64,000 bases of DNA. It comes from MED-G105 sp039025235. GTDB lineage: Bacteria; Pseudomonadota; Alphaproteobacteria; Caulobacterales; Parvularculaceae. Position numbers and translations under genes: made by a program. The stretch spans positions 124,001-188,000 of the forward strand of contig JBCCOS010000009.1 of NCBI GenBank assembly GCA_039025235.1, written 5' to 3'. Positions 43,955 through 53,022 of the stretch are shown here, one piece after another (the first letter of the stretch is position 1; each line of letters starts with the position of its first letter). The notes below the pieces were generated by a model that was given only the letters and a program-made list of their open reading frames with translations, was not told the origin of the DNA and made no database searches.

Positions 43955-44677
43955 ATGTGGCGCGCAACAGTTTTAACCCTTTTTCCGGAACTCTTTCCGG
44001 GCCCTTTGGACGTGTCGATCCTTGGTCGTGCCCGAGCGAACAATCTCTGGTCGTTGGACACAGTTAATATTCGCGACTTTTCCGACAATGCTTATGGATC
44101 TGTCGACGATACACCAGCCGGTGGCGGTGCGGGGATGGTGATGCGCGCCGATATCCTGGCAAAAGCGATCGACTCAACGGCGCGAGATCATCGCCCCGTT
44201 CTCGCTCCATCCCCGCGCGGACGGCCCTTTACCCAGGACGAGGCAGCTCAGTTAGCGAAGGGTGACGGCGTTGTCGTTTTGTGTGGCCGATTTGAGGGCA
44301 TTGACGAACGATTGCTTGATGCGCGCAATATCGATGAGATATCAATTGGGGATTTTGTGCTCGCAGGCGGCGAAATTCCCGCAATGACCCTGATCGAGGC
44401 TTGCGTCCGACTGATCCCCGATGTAGTAGGCAACGAAATGTCGCTTGAGGAAGAAAGCTTCACATCAAGCGAAGACGGCCGACTTTTGGAATATCCCCAA
44501 TATACCCGGCCACGCGAGTTTGAAGGCCGGGCCATTCCCGAAACGCTCCTTTCCGGTGATCATAAAAGGATCGCCGACTGGCGTCATGCGGAGGCTATCC
44601 GAATAACGCGCGCGCGACGACCGGACTTACTGGCGTCACCCCCTGAAGGTTTGCCTCCGAAACGGAGCAAACCCTGA
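43955..44677 (+). CDS. trmD: tRNA (guanine-37-N1)-methyltransferase TrmD
   Basis: The enzyme methylates G37 of tRNAs using S-adenosylmethionine, preventing frameshifts. WRATVLTLFPELFPGPLDVS is the family start; DDTPAGGGAGMVMR, VVLCGRFEGIDERLLD and ISIGDFVLAGGEIPAMTLI form the knotted cofactor site; GRLLEYPQYTRPREFEGR follows. From ATG 43955 the length is 240 residues, normal for the family; a TTG at 43904 would add 17 residues. It is followed by rplS 74 bases later. Confidence 0.94.
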   Translation: MWRATVLTLFPELFPGPLDVSILGRARANNLWSLDTVNIRDFSDNAYGSVDDTPAGGGAGMVMRADILAKAIDSTARDHRPVLAPSPRGRPFTQDEAAQLAKGDGVVVLCGRFEGIDERLLDARNIDEISIGDFVLAGGEIPAMTLIEACVRLIPDVVGNEMSLEEESFTSSEDGRLLEYPQYTRPREFEGRAIPETLLSGDHKRIADWRHAEAIRITRARRPDLLASPPEGLPPKRSKP

Positions 44678-44751
44678 ATGGGCGTTGACGGGCAAAACAC
44701 CGATCCAATCCGCGCCATATAAATTACAAGCGAGACGAAGGATCGCGACCG

Positions 44752-45129
44752 ATGAATATAATAGAGCAGCTCGAAAGCGAGCACGTCACAGAACTAGATA
44801 AAGAGATTCCTGAATTTGCGCCGGGCGATACCGTGCGTGTTAGTGTGAAGGTTAAGGAAGGTGAACGCGAACGCCTTCAGGCTTATGAAGGCGTGTGTAT
44901 CGCACGCTCCGGCAAGGGCTTGCATGAAAGCTTCACGGTTCGAAAGATATCGTTCGGTGAAGGCGTGGAACGGGTGTTCCCTGTCTATTCCCCCCTTGTA
45001 GACTCGATCTCTGTGGTGAGACGTGGGCGCGTTCGCCGTGCGAAACTTTACTATCTGCGCGGACGCCGTGGAAAGTCAGCCCGGATTGCGGAAAAGGTCG
45101 ATTACAAGTCGAAAAAAGGCGGCAAATAG
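44752..45129 (+). CDS. rplS: 50S ribosomal protein L19
   Basis: A 125-residue L19. IPEFAPGDTVRVSVKVKEGE, RLQAYEGVCIARSGKGLHES, FTVRKISFGEGVERVFPVYS and RAKLYYLRGRRGKSARIAEK are the conserved blocks. The ATG follows GACGAAGGATCGCGACC. It ends the rimM-trmD-rplS group, and a strong terminator stands directly behind its stop codon. Confidence 0.96.
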   Translation: MNIIEQLESEHVTELDKEIPEFAPGDTVRVSVKVKEGERERLQAYEGVCIARSGKGLHESFTVRKISFGEGVERVFPVYSPLVDSISVVRRGRVRRAKLYYLRGRRGKSARIAEKVDYKSKKGGK

Positions 45130-45149
45130 AAAAGGCGCGCGCGCCTTTT
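45130..45149. terminator. Bidirectional terminator between rplS and the glycosyltransferase
   Basis: A perfect 20-bp palindrome, AAAAGGCGCGCGCGCCTTTT, starts at the base after the rplS stop codon. It has A and T ends on both strands and overlaps the stop codon of the convergent glycosyltransferase gene (45148-45150), so it can end both transcripts. Confidence 0.85.
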
Positions 45150-46470
45150 ACCTTTTCTTCTCCGTTAGAATATCTGAGCAATATTTTTCGAACACTTGCG
45201 CAGCAGCTGCGTGGGAATGCTGCGCTTCGACCCTTGCTCGGGCTGCCTTTGCCAATTGATAGCGTTTTCCACCGTCATCTAACAGCTGAATAACAGCGGC
45301 GGCGAAGCCTTCCGCATCGTTCGCCTCAAGATAATGCGCATCCGGTGTCAGGTTTAACCCTTCGATCCCTACAGCCGTCGACACCACCGGAACCCCCATC
45401 GCCATTGCCTCAAACGCTTTGATGCGCGTGCCTGATCCAGCACGAATAGGTATGACATAGACAGCGCCTCGGGCATGCGCACGCACATCATCAACAAAAC
45501 CCGTAAATGTCCAACGGGCCCCAGCAGCCTTAGCCGCATTGACCAAAGTTTCTGGGGGGTTCTTTCCAACAATCGTAAACGAAGCATCAGGACGACAATT
45601 CGCTATTTTCGGCCACACATCGGATAAGAACCATGCAAGCCCCTCTTGGTTCGCCCGCCAATCCATACTTCCAGTGAACGTCACCACCGGAGCAGCATCC
45701 TCTTGAGGCGGATCAAAGGAGAAAAATTTCAGATCGACGCCAGTTGGAATCGCTTGAACATTCTTAGCGCCAAATTTGTTTCGTAAATTGTCGGCATCTT
45801 TATCAGAGACGGCGATCACCCCGTCCATTGTAGATGCGGCTTTTGCCTCAAAGCGTTTCATCTTTACCGCCTCAAGGCCATAAATCATCTGCATAGGAAA
45901 AGATGCTAACTCGCGGTGTCGTTGAAATATCTCGGTTTCCACATTGTGTGTGAAAATGATTTCAGGAGAGCGCTCTTGTATTGCTTCATTTCCCCCAATA
46001 GGTTTCCAGTCCGGGCGAAGAACAAAGCTGTGAATGTAATCATACACAATGAGATCGGGACGGTGCGAAACCGCCCTTTCAACTGCTAACTGTGCCGCCC
46101 TAGTTGACACGACCCGCACAGAGACTGGCAATGGTGTCAATAATCCGCTGAGACGCCGCAACCGACGGACAACGCTGTTGTCGTTGTTAGGCCAAAACTC
46201 GAAGCTGTCACATAATCGGTCGATTTCAGCGCCCCATTTTTCTACCTCGCCAGCACTTCCTGGCGACACAAGAGCAATTTCGAACACTCCGCCTTTGAGC
46301 TGCCTTAAAATATTTGCGGTACGGATTTTCCCACCAGCATCCATTGGAAAGAGAAACTGAGGCGATACGAACAACAGCTTAGGGCGTTGTCCAACAATAG
46401 CGTCTGTAGACGAACGATGGTTGAATTGACGTTCGGCTTCTACCTGACTTCCCATTTCACTTTCAACCAT
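45148..46470 (-). CDS. Glycosyltransferase family 4 protein
   Basis: A GT-B fold sugar transferase, 440 residues. The N-terminal domain has LLFVSPQFLFPMDAGGKIRT, the C-terminal domain VTFTGSMDWRANQEGLAWFL and IPIRAGSGTRIKAFEAMAMG, where the second acidic residue of the nucleotide-sugar site is found, then VPVVSTAVGIEGL. It resembles the Stp1-like transferases of exopolysaccharide loci, but no such genes surround it, so its acceptor is unknown. The first 30 residues are hydrophilic and may include a wrong start; ATG 46470 or a later one could be used. Confidence 0.87.
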   Translation of the reverse strand: MVESEMGSQVEAERQFNHRSSTDAIVGQRPKLLFVSPQFLFPMDAGGKIRTANILRQLKGGVFEIALVSPGSAGEVEKWGAEIDRLCDSFEFWPNNDNSVVRRLRRLSGLLTPLPVSVRVVSTRAAQLAVERAVSHRPDLIVYDYIHSFVLRPDWKPIGGNEAIQERSPEIIFTHNVETEIFQRHRELASFPMQMIYGLEAVKMKRFEAKAASTMDGVIAVSDKDADNLRNKFGAKNVQAIPTGVDLKFFSFDPPQEDAAPVVTFTGSMDWRANQEGLAWFLSDVWPKIANCRPDASFTIVGKNPPETLVNAAKAAGARWTFTGFVDDVRAHARGAVYVIPIRAGSGTRIKAFEAMAMGVPVVSTAVGIEGLNLTPDAHYLEANDAEGFAAAVIQLLDDGGKRYQLAKAARARVEAQHSHAAAAQVFEKYCSDILTEKKR

Positions 46471-46653
46471 CAGCTGATCAACCCGTTGAAGATCCCCAAG
46501 TTACAGATCATTTATAACGCGAATAAGATAGGGCACATTCCCTTAAAATAAGAGAATACAAAGGTTTTTCCGGATTTTGCATGAAGGGGTCTTGCCAGCC
46601 AAGGTTGGTTTAGTAATACTTTCCTCATAAAGATTAATGGCTTGATAATAAAA

Positions 46654-47295
46654 ATGGCCAGAAACATGGTTAACAAATTGCCAGTGGAGAAAATCCCTAA
46701 AACTCGTTGTTTGATTCTGTCGAAGAACCTTATCACGTGCGTGATAAGTATGTTCGCGTCACAAGCGATGGCAATGGACGTCAAATTGGGGAGAGACGCG
46801 TCGATCGTTTACTCGGCGCAAGGCAGCGGCGGCTCCGCCAGCGTGCGCAGTGAGAGCGATGTGGGGCGCTCCGCGCGGGCGCGATCGGTTAACGTCAAGA
46901 CACGTCTTCCGTCCCTAGGGGATAGTGTTAGGGAGCGTGACAAGGCAGCACCGAAGGCAACAACGAGCATTGAGAGGGGCGTACGGATCACTCGTGGCGC
47001 CCCCTCGCGCCGTGCCATTGAAGCAGGTCTTGAACGCCAGTTAGATGGGACCTCTGGTAAAGAGCAAAGCATAACCGCGAAATCACCGACCGTGATCGTC
47101 AAAAAACAAAAAGTGGTCATTTATCGACAATGCGTAAAACCCCGTCGATTGAAATTCCATGGACCGTTTGAAGGCGTCCGAGTCTATCATCGCCCGGTAG
47201 GCAACTTGGCCTTTGATAGCTTTGGTTTTGGATCAAATAATCGATTTAAACCCCGCTTGTGTGGACAAGGACGGCTAGGCGTAAAATCGTCATAG
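46654..47295 (+). CDS. Hypothetical exported basic protein
   Basis: No family recognised. From ATG 46654, 213 residues begin with a signal-like segment (LITCVISMFASQAMAMDVKL). The mature part is rich in Arg, Ser and Gly (SGGSASVRSESDVGRSARAR), then ends with a conserved-looking block (VVIYRQCVKPRRLKFHGPF and FKPRLCGQGRLG), giving two cysteines that may pair. The resemblance in layout to the basic exported protein at 8940-9500 (signal, Arg-rich body, late Cys pair) is only general. No strong ribosome binding site; an in-frame TTG at 46642 is possible. Confidence 0.5.
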   Translation: MARNMVNKLPVEKIPKTRCLILSKNLITCVISMFASQAMAMDVKLGRDASIVYSAQGSGGSASVRSESDVGRSARARSVNVKTRLPSLGDSVRERDKAAPKATTSIERGVRITRGAPSRRAIEAGLERQLDGTSGKEQSITAKSPTVIVKKQKVVIYRQCVKPRRLKFHGPFEGVRVYHRPVGNLAFDSFGFGSNNRFKPRLCGQGRLGVKSS

Positions 47296-47473
47296 CGCGC
47301 AAGCATCGAAAAAAATCCAAATCCCGAAAGGTATAAAAGCGTTTCGCGAATGAATGCGTCACGTTATTGATGGAGTTCGACATTGATGGAGTTCGACCAT
47401 CAACTTCGAAATGCAAAAGAGGTGCGATTAATACGGCTTCTTTCCACTCTATTAGAAATAAAGAGCTGTAAAC

Positions 47474-47509
47474 CGTCGCCACGTCAATTGGAATCGGGGC
47501 GACGCTTTA
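47474..47509. repeat. Core of dispersed repeat
   Basis: CGTCGCCACGTCAATTGGAATCGGGGCGACGCTTTA carries the palindromic TCAATTGGAATCGG core between GTCGCC and GGCGAC arms. Less well preserved copies of the module ends flank it (GCGTTTCCC at 47525). Confidence 0.6.
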
Positions 47510-47570
47510 AAGATTCGTTTTTAAGCGTTTCCCACCAATAACCAAGCGGTCGCCCTTCCGCACACACCAA

Positions 47571-47674
47571 GAGCCTGTTGCAGTAAAAGTGGATCACCGG
47601 TTTTGCGGTTCGCAACAGGCTCCAACTAGAATCTAGAGCTGTTTTCTGAATCAGCTTGAATGCAAACGGCTCTA
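47571..47674. repeat. Large hairpin plus CTAGAGC...GCTCTAG element downstream of the desaturase
   Basis: GAGCCTGTTGC (47571-47581) pairs perfectly with GCAACAGGCTC (47612-47622) around 30 bases; right after it an imperfect inverted repeat runs from CTAGAGCTGTTTTCTGAATC to CAAACGGCTCTAG (47633-47674). On the minus strand both lie downstream of the desaturase stop (47688) and could act as its terminator. Together with the core at 47474 they fill the gap 47296-47687, which holds no gene. Confidence 0.65.
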
Positions 47675-47687
47675 GCTTAAAAACGCA

Positions 47688-48632
47688 TTAGCGTTCTGGC
47701 AAAATACTCATTGGCAAGCCCGGCCCTCTAAAATTCTCTTTTGGGATACGATCAGCAATTTTCGAATGAAACGCTGGAAGCTTTGACCAATGTAAACCTG
47801 GCCGCAAGTGATGAGCCGTATGATACCCAAGATTGCCGGTCAAAATATTATACCAACGGTGCATGATGTTATTCGATGCCGCATATTCGTCCTCCTCAGA
47901 ACAACCAGCGTGGTGATCATAGGTATGTCGACAGGTCATAAAAAAGCTGAAGACCATCGGTATGACGAATACGAAAAAGCCGCTGAAGAAATTGATCGAA
48001 AGCAACGTCGTGAGAATAGCAAGGTGCAAGACCGTCATCAAAACAAGGGTCCGCCGCAAATGTGGCCGGTCCTTACTATTCTTATAAGCACATAAATACC
48101 CGGTTGCGGCCAGTTTTAGGGAATATTCAAGGGACGACATGATCCGGCCATCCGGCGCGCGCCACGCTGACTCGTCCTTCGTTTGGTCCATGTAGTTTTC
48201 ATGGTGGCCAATATTATGGTGGAGAACCCAGACATTAGAACAAGCGCCCGTTTGCAAACCGAAGACAACTTCTATGAGCCGATTACAGATTGTCGATGAA
48301 AAAAATGGAACATGCTGGTGATGGTGGTTCCATGCGCAAATGAGCGTTTTCGGTAAAAGCATTGCGAGCGACCAAAGTACGACAATTGGCCAAGATGAAA
48401 CGAAAGCAAATATCGACAGATCAGCGGCAAACAGAGCCAAAAAAACGGCAACCGGTAAACGATCATCCTTAAAACGAAACAGAAGCGTCGCATCATTTGG
48501 CAAAGCAGCCTTCACTGATCGACGCTCAATGATGCTAGCATTGTTAGTGCCCCTCACTGCTTCATCTTTTAACACGCGCGTCGTTTCACCTAGCGTTGGC
48601 GAGGAAGCGAGGGAAGATTTATAGGTTGTCAT
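47688..48632 (-). CDS. Membrane fatty acid desaturase
   Basis: A di-iron membrane desaturase with the three histidine boxes in order: ICAWNHHHQHVPFF, WVLHHNIGHHENYMD and LGYHTAHHLRPGLHW, and a further CRHTYDHHAG. About four membrane segments (for example ILTTLLSINFFSGFFVFVIP) flank them. It should introduce a double bond into an acyl chain (or hydroxylate a lipid) using oxygen and electrons from a ferredoxin or cytochrome. The substrate is unknown. The [2Fe-2S] ferredoxin encoded at 59200 is a possible donor but lies 11 kb away. ATG follows AAAGGTGTCCAT. Confidence 0.87.
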   Translation of the reverse strand: MTTYKSSLASSPTLGETTRVLKDEAVRGTNNASIIERRSVKAALPNDATLLFRFKDDRLPVAVFLALFAADLSIFAFVSSWPIVVLWSLAMLLPKTLICAWNHHHQHVPFFSSTICNRLIEVVFGLQTGACSNVWVLHHNIGHHENYMDQTKDESAWRAPDGRIMSSLEYSLKLAATGYLCAYKNSKDRPHLRRTLVLMTVLHLAILTTLLSINFFSGFFVFVIPMVFSFFMTCRHTYDHHAGCSEEDEYAASNNIMHRWYNILTGNLGYHTAHHLRPGLHWSKLPAFHSKIADRIPKENFRGPGLPMSILPER

Positions 48633-48784
48633 ATGGACACCTTTGATACCACCAGGATAATCCGTTCAAACGAAACCAATTCCTATGCTGATAACTGGAC
48701 GGTATTGCGCAACAGGTTTTGTTTACCCTAGTTCTCTGGAAATACATCTCTTTAAGCTCATATCACCGAAATTAATCTGATCCC

Positions 48785-48821
48785 TAAAGCCGTTCAGCGA
48801 TTCCAAAGCATGCTCTGGAAC
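48785..48821 (-). repeat. Short dispersed repeat variant
   Basis: TAAAGCCGTTCAGCGATTCC ... GCTCTGGAAC matches the repeat cores at 35761 and 50487. It lies in the 456-base gap between mdh and the desaturase gene. Confidence 0.5.
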
Positions 48822-48922
48822 GCACCCGCCTGCCGCATCCTCAGCGATAGAAAGAACAACGCCCCCTCCATATATGAACCGCTGCTAGAGCCGTTCGCGC
48901 CCCAAAAGAATCGAAACGCGGC

Positions 48923-49020
48923 TCTACGTCTATGTTTATCGGTCGAACAATTGTTCGACCTATTGCGGAGTTGATGGACGGGAACCATCAACCGCACACA
49001 CTTATCGGTAAAGCGCTCTA
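48923..49020 (-). repeat. Dispersed intergenic repeat, A module, minus orientation
   Basis: Full A module with the perfect palindrome GGTCGAACAATTGTTCGACC at 48941-48960, GATGGACGGGAACCATC and the end AAAGCGCTCTA. It stands downstream of mdh. Confidence 0.8.
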
Positions 49021-49088
49021 ATATAACTGCCACGGCTCATTAGCCCCCGCCTGAAGGAGCTGTCCGCTCCAGTCTGCACAACCAAATG

Positions 49089-50051
49089 TTAAGCAAGGGT
49101 CGGATCAATTTTTTGGCAAGCCTCAATCAGCTCACGAACAGCGCCAACCGAATGGTCAAACATTTCTTTTTCTGCCCCTGTGAAGTTGACCTCGACAATA
49201 CGTTCAACGCCATCAGATCCGATAACAACGGGCACACCCACATACATGTCGTTTAAACCATACTGGCCCGTGAGATTGGCAGCGCAAGGAACAACAACCT
49301 TTTTGTCCCGCAGGTAGCTTTCTGCCATCTGTATCGATGATGCCGCTGGCGCATAATAAGCCGAGCCCGTCTTTAAAAGTGCAACAATCTCTCCGCCACC
49401 TTTGCGGGTGCGGTCAACAATCGCGTCGATTTTATCTTGGCTCGTCCAACCCATATCAACAAGGTCAGGGAGCGGAATACCAGCAACCGTCGAATAACGG
49501 GTTAAGGGCACCATGGTGTCCCCATGCCCCCCGAGAACGAACGCCGTAACACTCTCCACTGAAACATTGAATTCCTCGGCCAGGAAATATCGAAAACGCG
49601 CCGAATCCAGAATACCCGCCATGCCAACAACTTTGTTTGTTGGCAGTCCAGAGAATTTTTGTAACGCCCAGACCATCGCGTCCAAAGGATTTGTAATACA
49701 AATGACAAAGGCGTCTGGTGCATGCCGAGCGATCCCCTCACCGACGGATTTCATCACCTTTAGATTCGTGCCGACAAGGTCATCGCGGCTCATACCTGGT
49801 TTTCGCGGGACCCCAGCGGTCACGATGCATACATCTGCACCGGCGATATCAGCGTAATCTTGGGTTCCCGATAGCGCACTATCATAACCGTCAACAGGAG
49901 AGCTTTCAGCGATATCAAGGGCCTTGCCTTCCGGCATGCCCTCCGCGATATCGAACAGGACAACGTCACCTAACTCTTTTTGTGCGGAAATATGGGCGAG
50001 CGTACCGCCAATCATTCCAGAACCGATAAGCGCAATTTTATTGCGAGCCAT
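49089..50051 (-). CDS. mdh: NAD-dependent malate dehydrogenase
   Basis: A TCA-cycle enzyme of the LDH-like MDH group common in alphaproteobacteria. NKIALIGSGMIGGTLAHISA is the NAD fold, VTAGVPRKPGMSRDDLVGTN the mobile loop with catalytic arginines, ITNPLDAMVWALQKFSGLP supplies Asn/Asp contacts, and FVLGGHGDTMVPLTRYS holds the catalytic His. ATG 50051 lies behind AAGGAGAGAAAA; the frame is open 14 codons further. The length is 320 residues. In relatives mdh often precedes sucCD, but here the flanking DNA is repeat-rich with no sucCD. Confidence 0.96.
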   Translation of the reverse strand: MARNKIALIGSGMIGGTLAHISAQKELGDVVLFDIAEGMPEGKALDIAESSPVDGYDSALSGTQDYADIAGADVCIVTAGVPRKPGMSRDDLVGTNLKVMKSVGEGIARHAPDAFVICITNPLDAMVWALQKFSGLPTNKVVGMAGILDSARFRYFLAEEFNVSVESVTAFVLGGHGDTMVPLTRYSTVAGIPLPDLVDMGWTSQDKIDAIVDRTRKGGGEIVALLKTGSAYYAPAASSIQMAESYLRDKKVVVPCAANLTGQYGLNDMYVGVPVVIGSDGVERIVEVNFTGAEKEMFDHSVGAVRELIEACQKIDPTLA

Positions 50052-50338
50052 TTTTCTCTCCTTACTCCACCCACAATGCCTTCTGAACATCAAAATGGCT
50101 CAGAAATACTGTTTTGGGCGCTGTCGTTGTTTAAAGGTCCCGATCCCAGATCACCGCGCCAAAGCGCGTTTCGAACGGTCCTTGAACCGAAGAAAATCGA
50201 TCGAAATCATAAGTGACGTCGTGTAAATTGTTAACTCTGCCTATTGCTCGCCGTCTTGTAGCCTAGGCGAGAGCGAGCCGAAAGCACGGTCGGCAGAAAT
50301 GATGGAATTTAAAAACATTTTCAACTCGAAGGGCGCCT

Positions 50339-50516
50339 TAAAGCGTTTCCAAGCCAAGTGTGTGCGGTTGGCGTTAAGGAAATGCGTAAAATCAACAACC
50401 TAAAGCGCCCTTCTGATCCCAATTAAAACGGAGGCGCTTTAGGTGACTACCCGCTCACATGCCAAGAAATGCGCAAAAACAAAGGCCTAAAGACGTTCGG
50501 AAATTCCATTCGAAAC
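50339..50516 (+). repeat. Dispersed intergenic repeat, B module plus a short second copy
   Basis: The B module runs from TAAAGCGTTTCCAAGCCAAG to GGAGGCGCTTTAG (50339-50441). A partial second copy follows (AAGAAATGCGCAAAAACAAA, then TAAAGACGTTCGGAAATTCC, up to 50516). The gap 50052-50572 holds no gene; it must contain the mdh promoter near its lower end. Confidence 0.75.
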
Positions 50517-50572
50517 AACGAAATTTTAGAAAAATATTTGATCGAAAGCCCAAACGACTTTTTTCGGTGGCG

Positions 50573-51406
50573 TTAAAACCGTTTGCGCAATGATGCCATT
50601 ACAGAACTTGCCGCAAACGCATCGCCATTGATCAATACCGTTTCGTCGCTTTCAGAAAAGTCCTCAGGGCCAAACACCAGATCGCGCGTTCGCGTATAAA
50701 TATACTCAACATCAAAAAATAGCGCGTCACCAATTTCGGTCGCAAAACCGGCCCGTCCTTGATAAGCGAATGCAGAGTCACGATCGCCAAGGCCGTTTCT
50801 TACAAATGCGCCACCAACGCCCACACCAAGGAATGGCTTAATGCACCCTTTTTTATTGAAGTCGAAAAAGATATTCGCCATTAAAAACTGTGCGCTGGTG
50901 GTGTTTGAGGCAAGGATAGGCGTGACGACGTCGATATCGCCTTCGGCTCCAACCTCAAGCACTTCACGAACCGAAGGGCTCGAATAACGGTACTCGAGCT
51001 CCGTGCGTGTGCCCGAAGGGTAATCGAACCCAACCGCAAACGCTGCCTGGGCTCCGGGGCCAAAATCGGTTTCGCGCGATGTCGGGGGAGAGGCAATTCC
51101 CAAAACGGGGTCAAAACTCAAATCCTGATCAAGTGTATTTGGCAATATAACGCCGGCGCCGGCACGCACATAAAGACTGCCCGTTGGAGACGCTTTCAAA
51201 GGCGCTTTGCCAACTGATCCTGGTCCAACCGATCCTGGCCCCACCGATCCTGGCCCCACCGATCTTGTCGGTTGCGCCGATGGGCCTGCCCCTTCGCTGT
51301 TATACGGCTGGGCGAACACGGGCATCAGTCCAGAAAGGCACAATACGACCGCAACTATCGAGTTAAACGCGCTAAACCTCACCAAAAGCCACTCCAAATT
51401 GTTCAT
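50573..51406 (-). CDS. Outer membrane beta-barrel protein
   Basis: A porin-like small barrel of the OmpA/Omp25-like group: signal peptide ending near MPVFAQ, then GSLYVRAGAGVILPN, AAFAVGFDYPSGTRTELEYR, KGCIKPFLGVGVGGAFV and the terminal Phe (VMASLRKRF). No peptidoglycan-binding domain follows the barrel. Between the signal and the barrel lies a five-residue repeat (SVGPG three times), encoded by 15-bp units at 51216-51260. Alternating hydrophobic strands predict an outer membrane location. Function unknown. Confidence 0.75.
   Translation of the reverse strand: MNNLEWLLVRFSAFNSIVAVVLCLSGLMPVFAQPYNSEGAGPSAQPTRSVGPGSVGPGSVGPGSVGKAPLKASPTGSLYVRAGAGVILPNTLDQDLSFDPVLGIASPPTSRETDFGPGAQAAFAVGFDYPSGTRTELEYRYSSPSVREVLEVGAEGDIDVVTPILASNTTSAQFLMANIFFDFNKKGCIKPFLGVGVGGAFVRNGLGDRDSAFAYQGRAGFATEIGDALFFDVEYIYTRTRDLVFGPEDFSESDETVLINGDAFAASSVMASLRKRF
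51216..51260 (-). repeat. 15-bp in-frame tandem repeat, 3 copies, in the outer-membrane protein linker
   Basis: Units GATCCTGGTCCAACC (51216), GATCCTGGCCCCACC (51231) and GATCCTGGCCCCACC (51246), followed by a partial GATCTTGTC. It encodes GPGSV repeats just after the signal peptide. Confidence 0.9.
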
Positions 51407-51620
51407 AATCCACGCAAATTACCATTAAACGCCGCGGCGACGCACTTTATTTCTCAACGGCAAACTGTAGTTATTGACCGATGTGACGATTTTGCCAGAA
51501 TGGAAAAGCGCGTCGGGTTGATCACTGCTGGTAGCCCACGATGATTAAGGCTAAAATGCTGGTTAACTCAATCACTTGGGCACAATTCGCTGCCTCGAGT
51601 GTTGAGAATAGTCAGAGCCC

Positions 51621-51723
51621 TAAAGCGTCGACACTTCAATTGGAATCGGGACGACGCTTTAAGTCTCTGTTTTTACGCATTTCCTTAACGCCAACCGCAC
51701 ACACTTGGCTTGGAAATGCTTTA
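51621..51723 (-). repeat. Dispersed intergenic repeat, B module, minus orientation
   Basis: Complete inverted B module, from TAAAGCGTCGACACTTCAAT through ACGCATTTCCTTAACGCC to ACTTGGCTTGGAAATGCTTT. It lies immediately downstream of the PHB depolymerase stop. The rest of the gap 51407-51744 shows no gene. Confidence 0.8.
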
Positions 51724-51744
51724 AAACAAGAGGTTGTAACCACG

Positions 51745-53022
51745 TTACTGAGCGGCAATCGATATATCTCGGTTGGCAACATCATCATGCTTCCGGATAA
51801 AATCACGCACCTTCGGTTGAATCTCAGAACGCCAACGCGATCCGTTAAAGACTCCATAATGCCCAACAGCGGGTTGGATATAATCCAATTGCATATCAGA
51901 CGGAATATTGACGCATAAATCATGGGCAGCCTGTGTTTGCCCAATACCGGAAATGTCATCTTTCTCGCCCTCAACGGTCATCAAAGCGGTGTCTGTTATT
52001 GCTGATGGCCTTACTAAGCGCCCGTTATGCACAAATTTTCCATCGGGTAGGGAGTGTTCTTGAAAGACGTCTTTGATTGTCTGGAGATAGAATTCCTCCG
52101 TTAGGTCAATTACTGACAGATATTCATCGTAAAAAGCACGATGCTTCTCTGCATTGTCGCCATCGTCCTTCACCAGATTCAGAAAATATTCATAATGCGC
52201 CGTAGCATGACGATCTGAATTCATCGCCAGAAATGAATAAAGCTGTACAAAGCCCGGATAGACACGTCGCATCATCCCAGGATAGGGCGATGGCGTCGTA
52301 TAAATCATATTTCGTTCAAACCAATGAAAAGGGCGTTCTTGCGCTAAAACATTGGGTGCTGTCGGCGATCGACGCGTATCAATTGGACTTCCCATGATCG
52401 TGATCGATAATGGACGCATGGGATCTTCATCTTCCGCCATCACCGAAGCGGCCGCCAACAAAGCCGGACCCGGTTGGCAAACCGCAATCGCATGGCAACC
52501 ACCGATGACGCGCACATAATCAATTAAGTAATCAATAAAAGTATTGAGATCGAATCGACCACACGCAACCGGCACCATGCGGGCGTTCGCCCAGTCCGTC
52601 ACATAAACATCGTGCTCGGGAAGCATAGCCTCAACCGTCCCCCGAAGAAGCGTCGCATAGTGCCCCGACAGCGGCGCAATGATCAAAACCTTTGGGTCAG
52701 GTGCTCCACCACTTTGAGCGGTCGAGAGGCGCTCGGGATCACGTTTGAAATGCAATAATGTGCAAAAATCGTCTTTTTTTGCCGTTTCGATGGTAATCGG
52801 CACGTCAATTCCGTTGATATGAGTCGACGCTATATTCCATTTCGGCTTCGGGTAACGCCTAGTCGCATGTTCAAAAACATCCAGCGCCGCTGCCGATGTT
52901 CTGGCCAGCCAACTATCAGCAAGAGGATTAAGTGGCGATCGCCAGAACTGCGCGCCAACACCTGCCGCCACGCGAGCTGGCGCAAAGAGCGAAAGCCCTA
53001 ATTCGTGTGCTGAATATAGCAT
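51745..53022 (-). CDS. phaZ: Intracellular polyhydroxyalkanoate depolymerase
   Basis: The enzyme degrades stored polyhydroxybutyrate granules in the cytoplasm. It is an alpha/beta hydrolase whose nucleophile is a cysteine in IAVCQPGPALLAA (Cys182), as in the i-PHB depolymerases of Cupriavidus. LIIAPLSGHYATLLRGTVEA, VYVTDWANARMVP and QPAVGHYGVFNGSRWR (with the catalytic His) are the other family blocks. The length is 425 residues. Synthesis genes (phaC, phaA, phaB) are not in the window. ATG 53022 follows CAGGGTGACAGTAT. Confidence 0.9.
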   Translation of the reverse strand: MLYSAHELGLSLFAPARVAAGVGAQFWRSPLNPLADSWLARTSAAALDVFEHATRRYPKPKWNIASTHINGIDVPITIETAKKDDFCTLLHFKRDPERLSTAQSGGAPDPKVLIIAPLSGHYATLLRGTVEAMLPEHDVYVTDWANARMVPVACGRFDLNTFIDYLIDYVRVIGGCHAIAVCQPGPALLAAASVMAEDEDPMRPLSITIMGSPIDTRRSPTAPNVLAQERPFHWFERNMIYTTPSPYPGMMRRVYPGFVQLYSFLAMNSDRHATAHYEYFLNLVKDDGDNAEKHRAFYDEYLSVIDLTEEFYLQTIKDVFQEHSLPDGKFVHNGRLVRPSAITDTALMTVEGEKDDISGIGQTQAAHDLCVNIPSDMQLDYIQPAVGHYGVFNGSRWRSEIQPKVRDFIRKHDDVANRDISIAAQ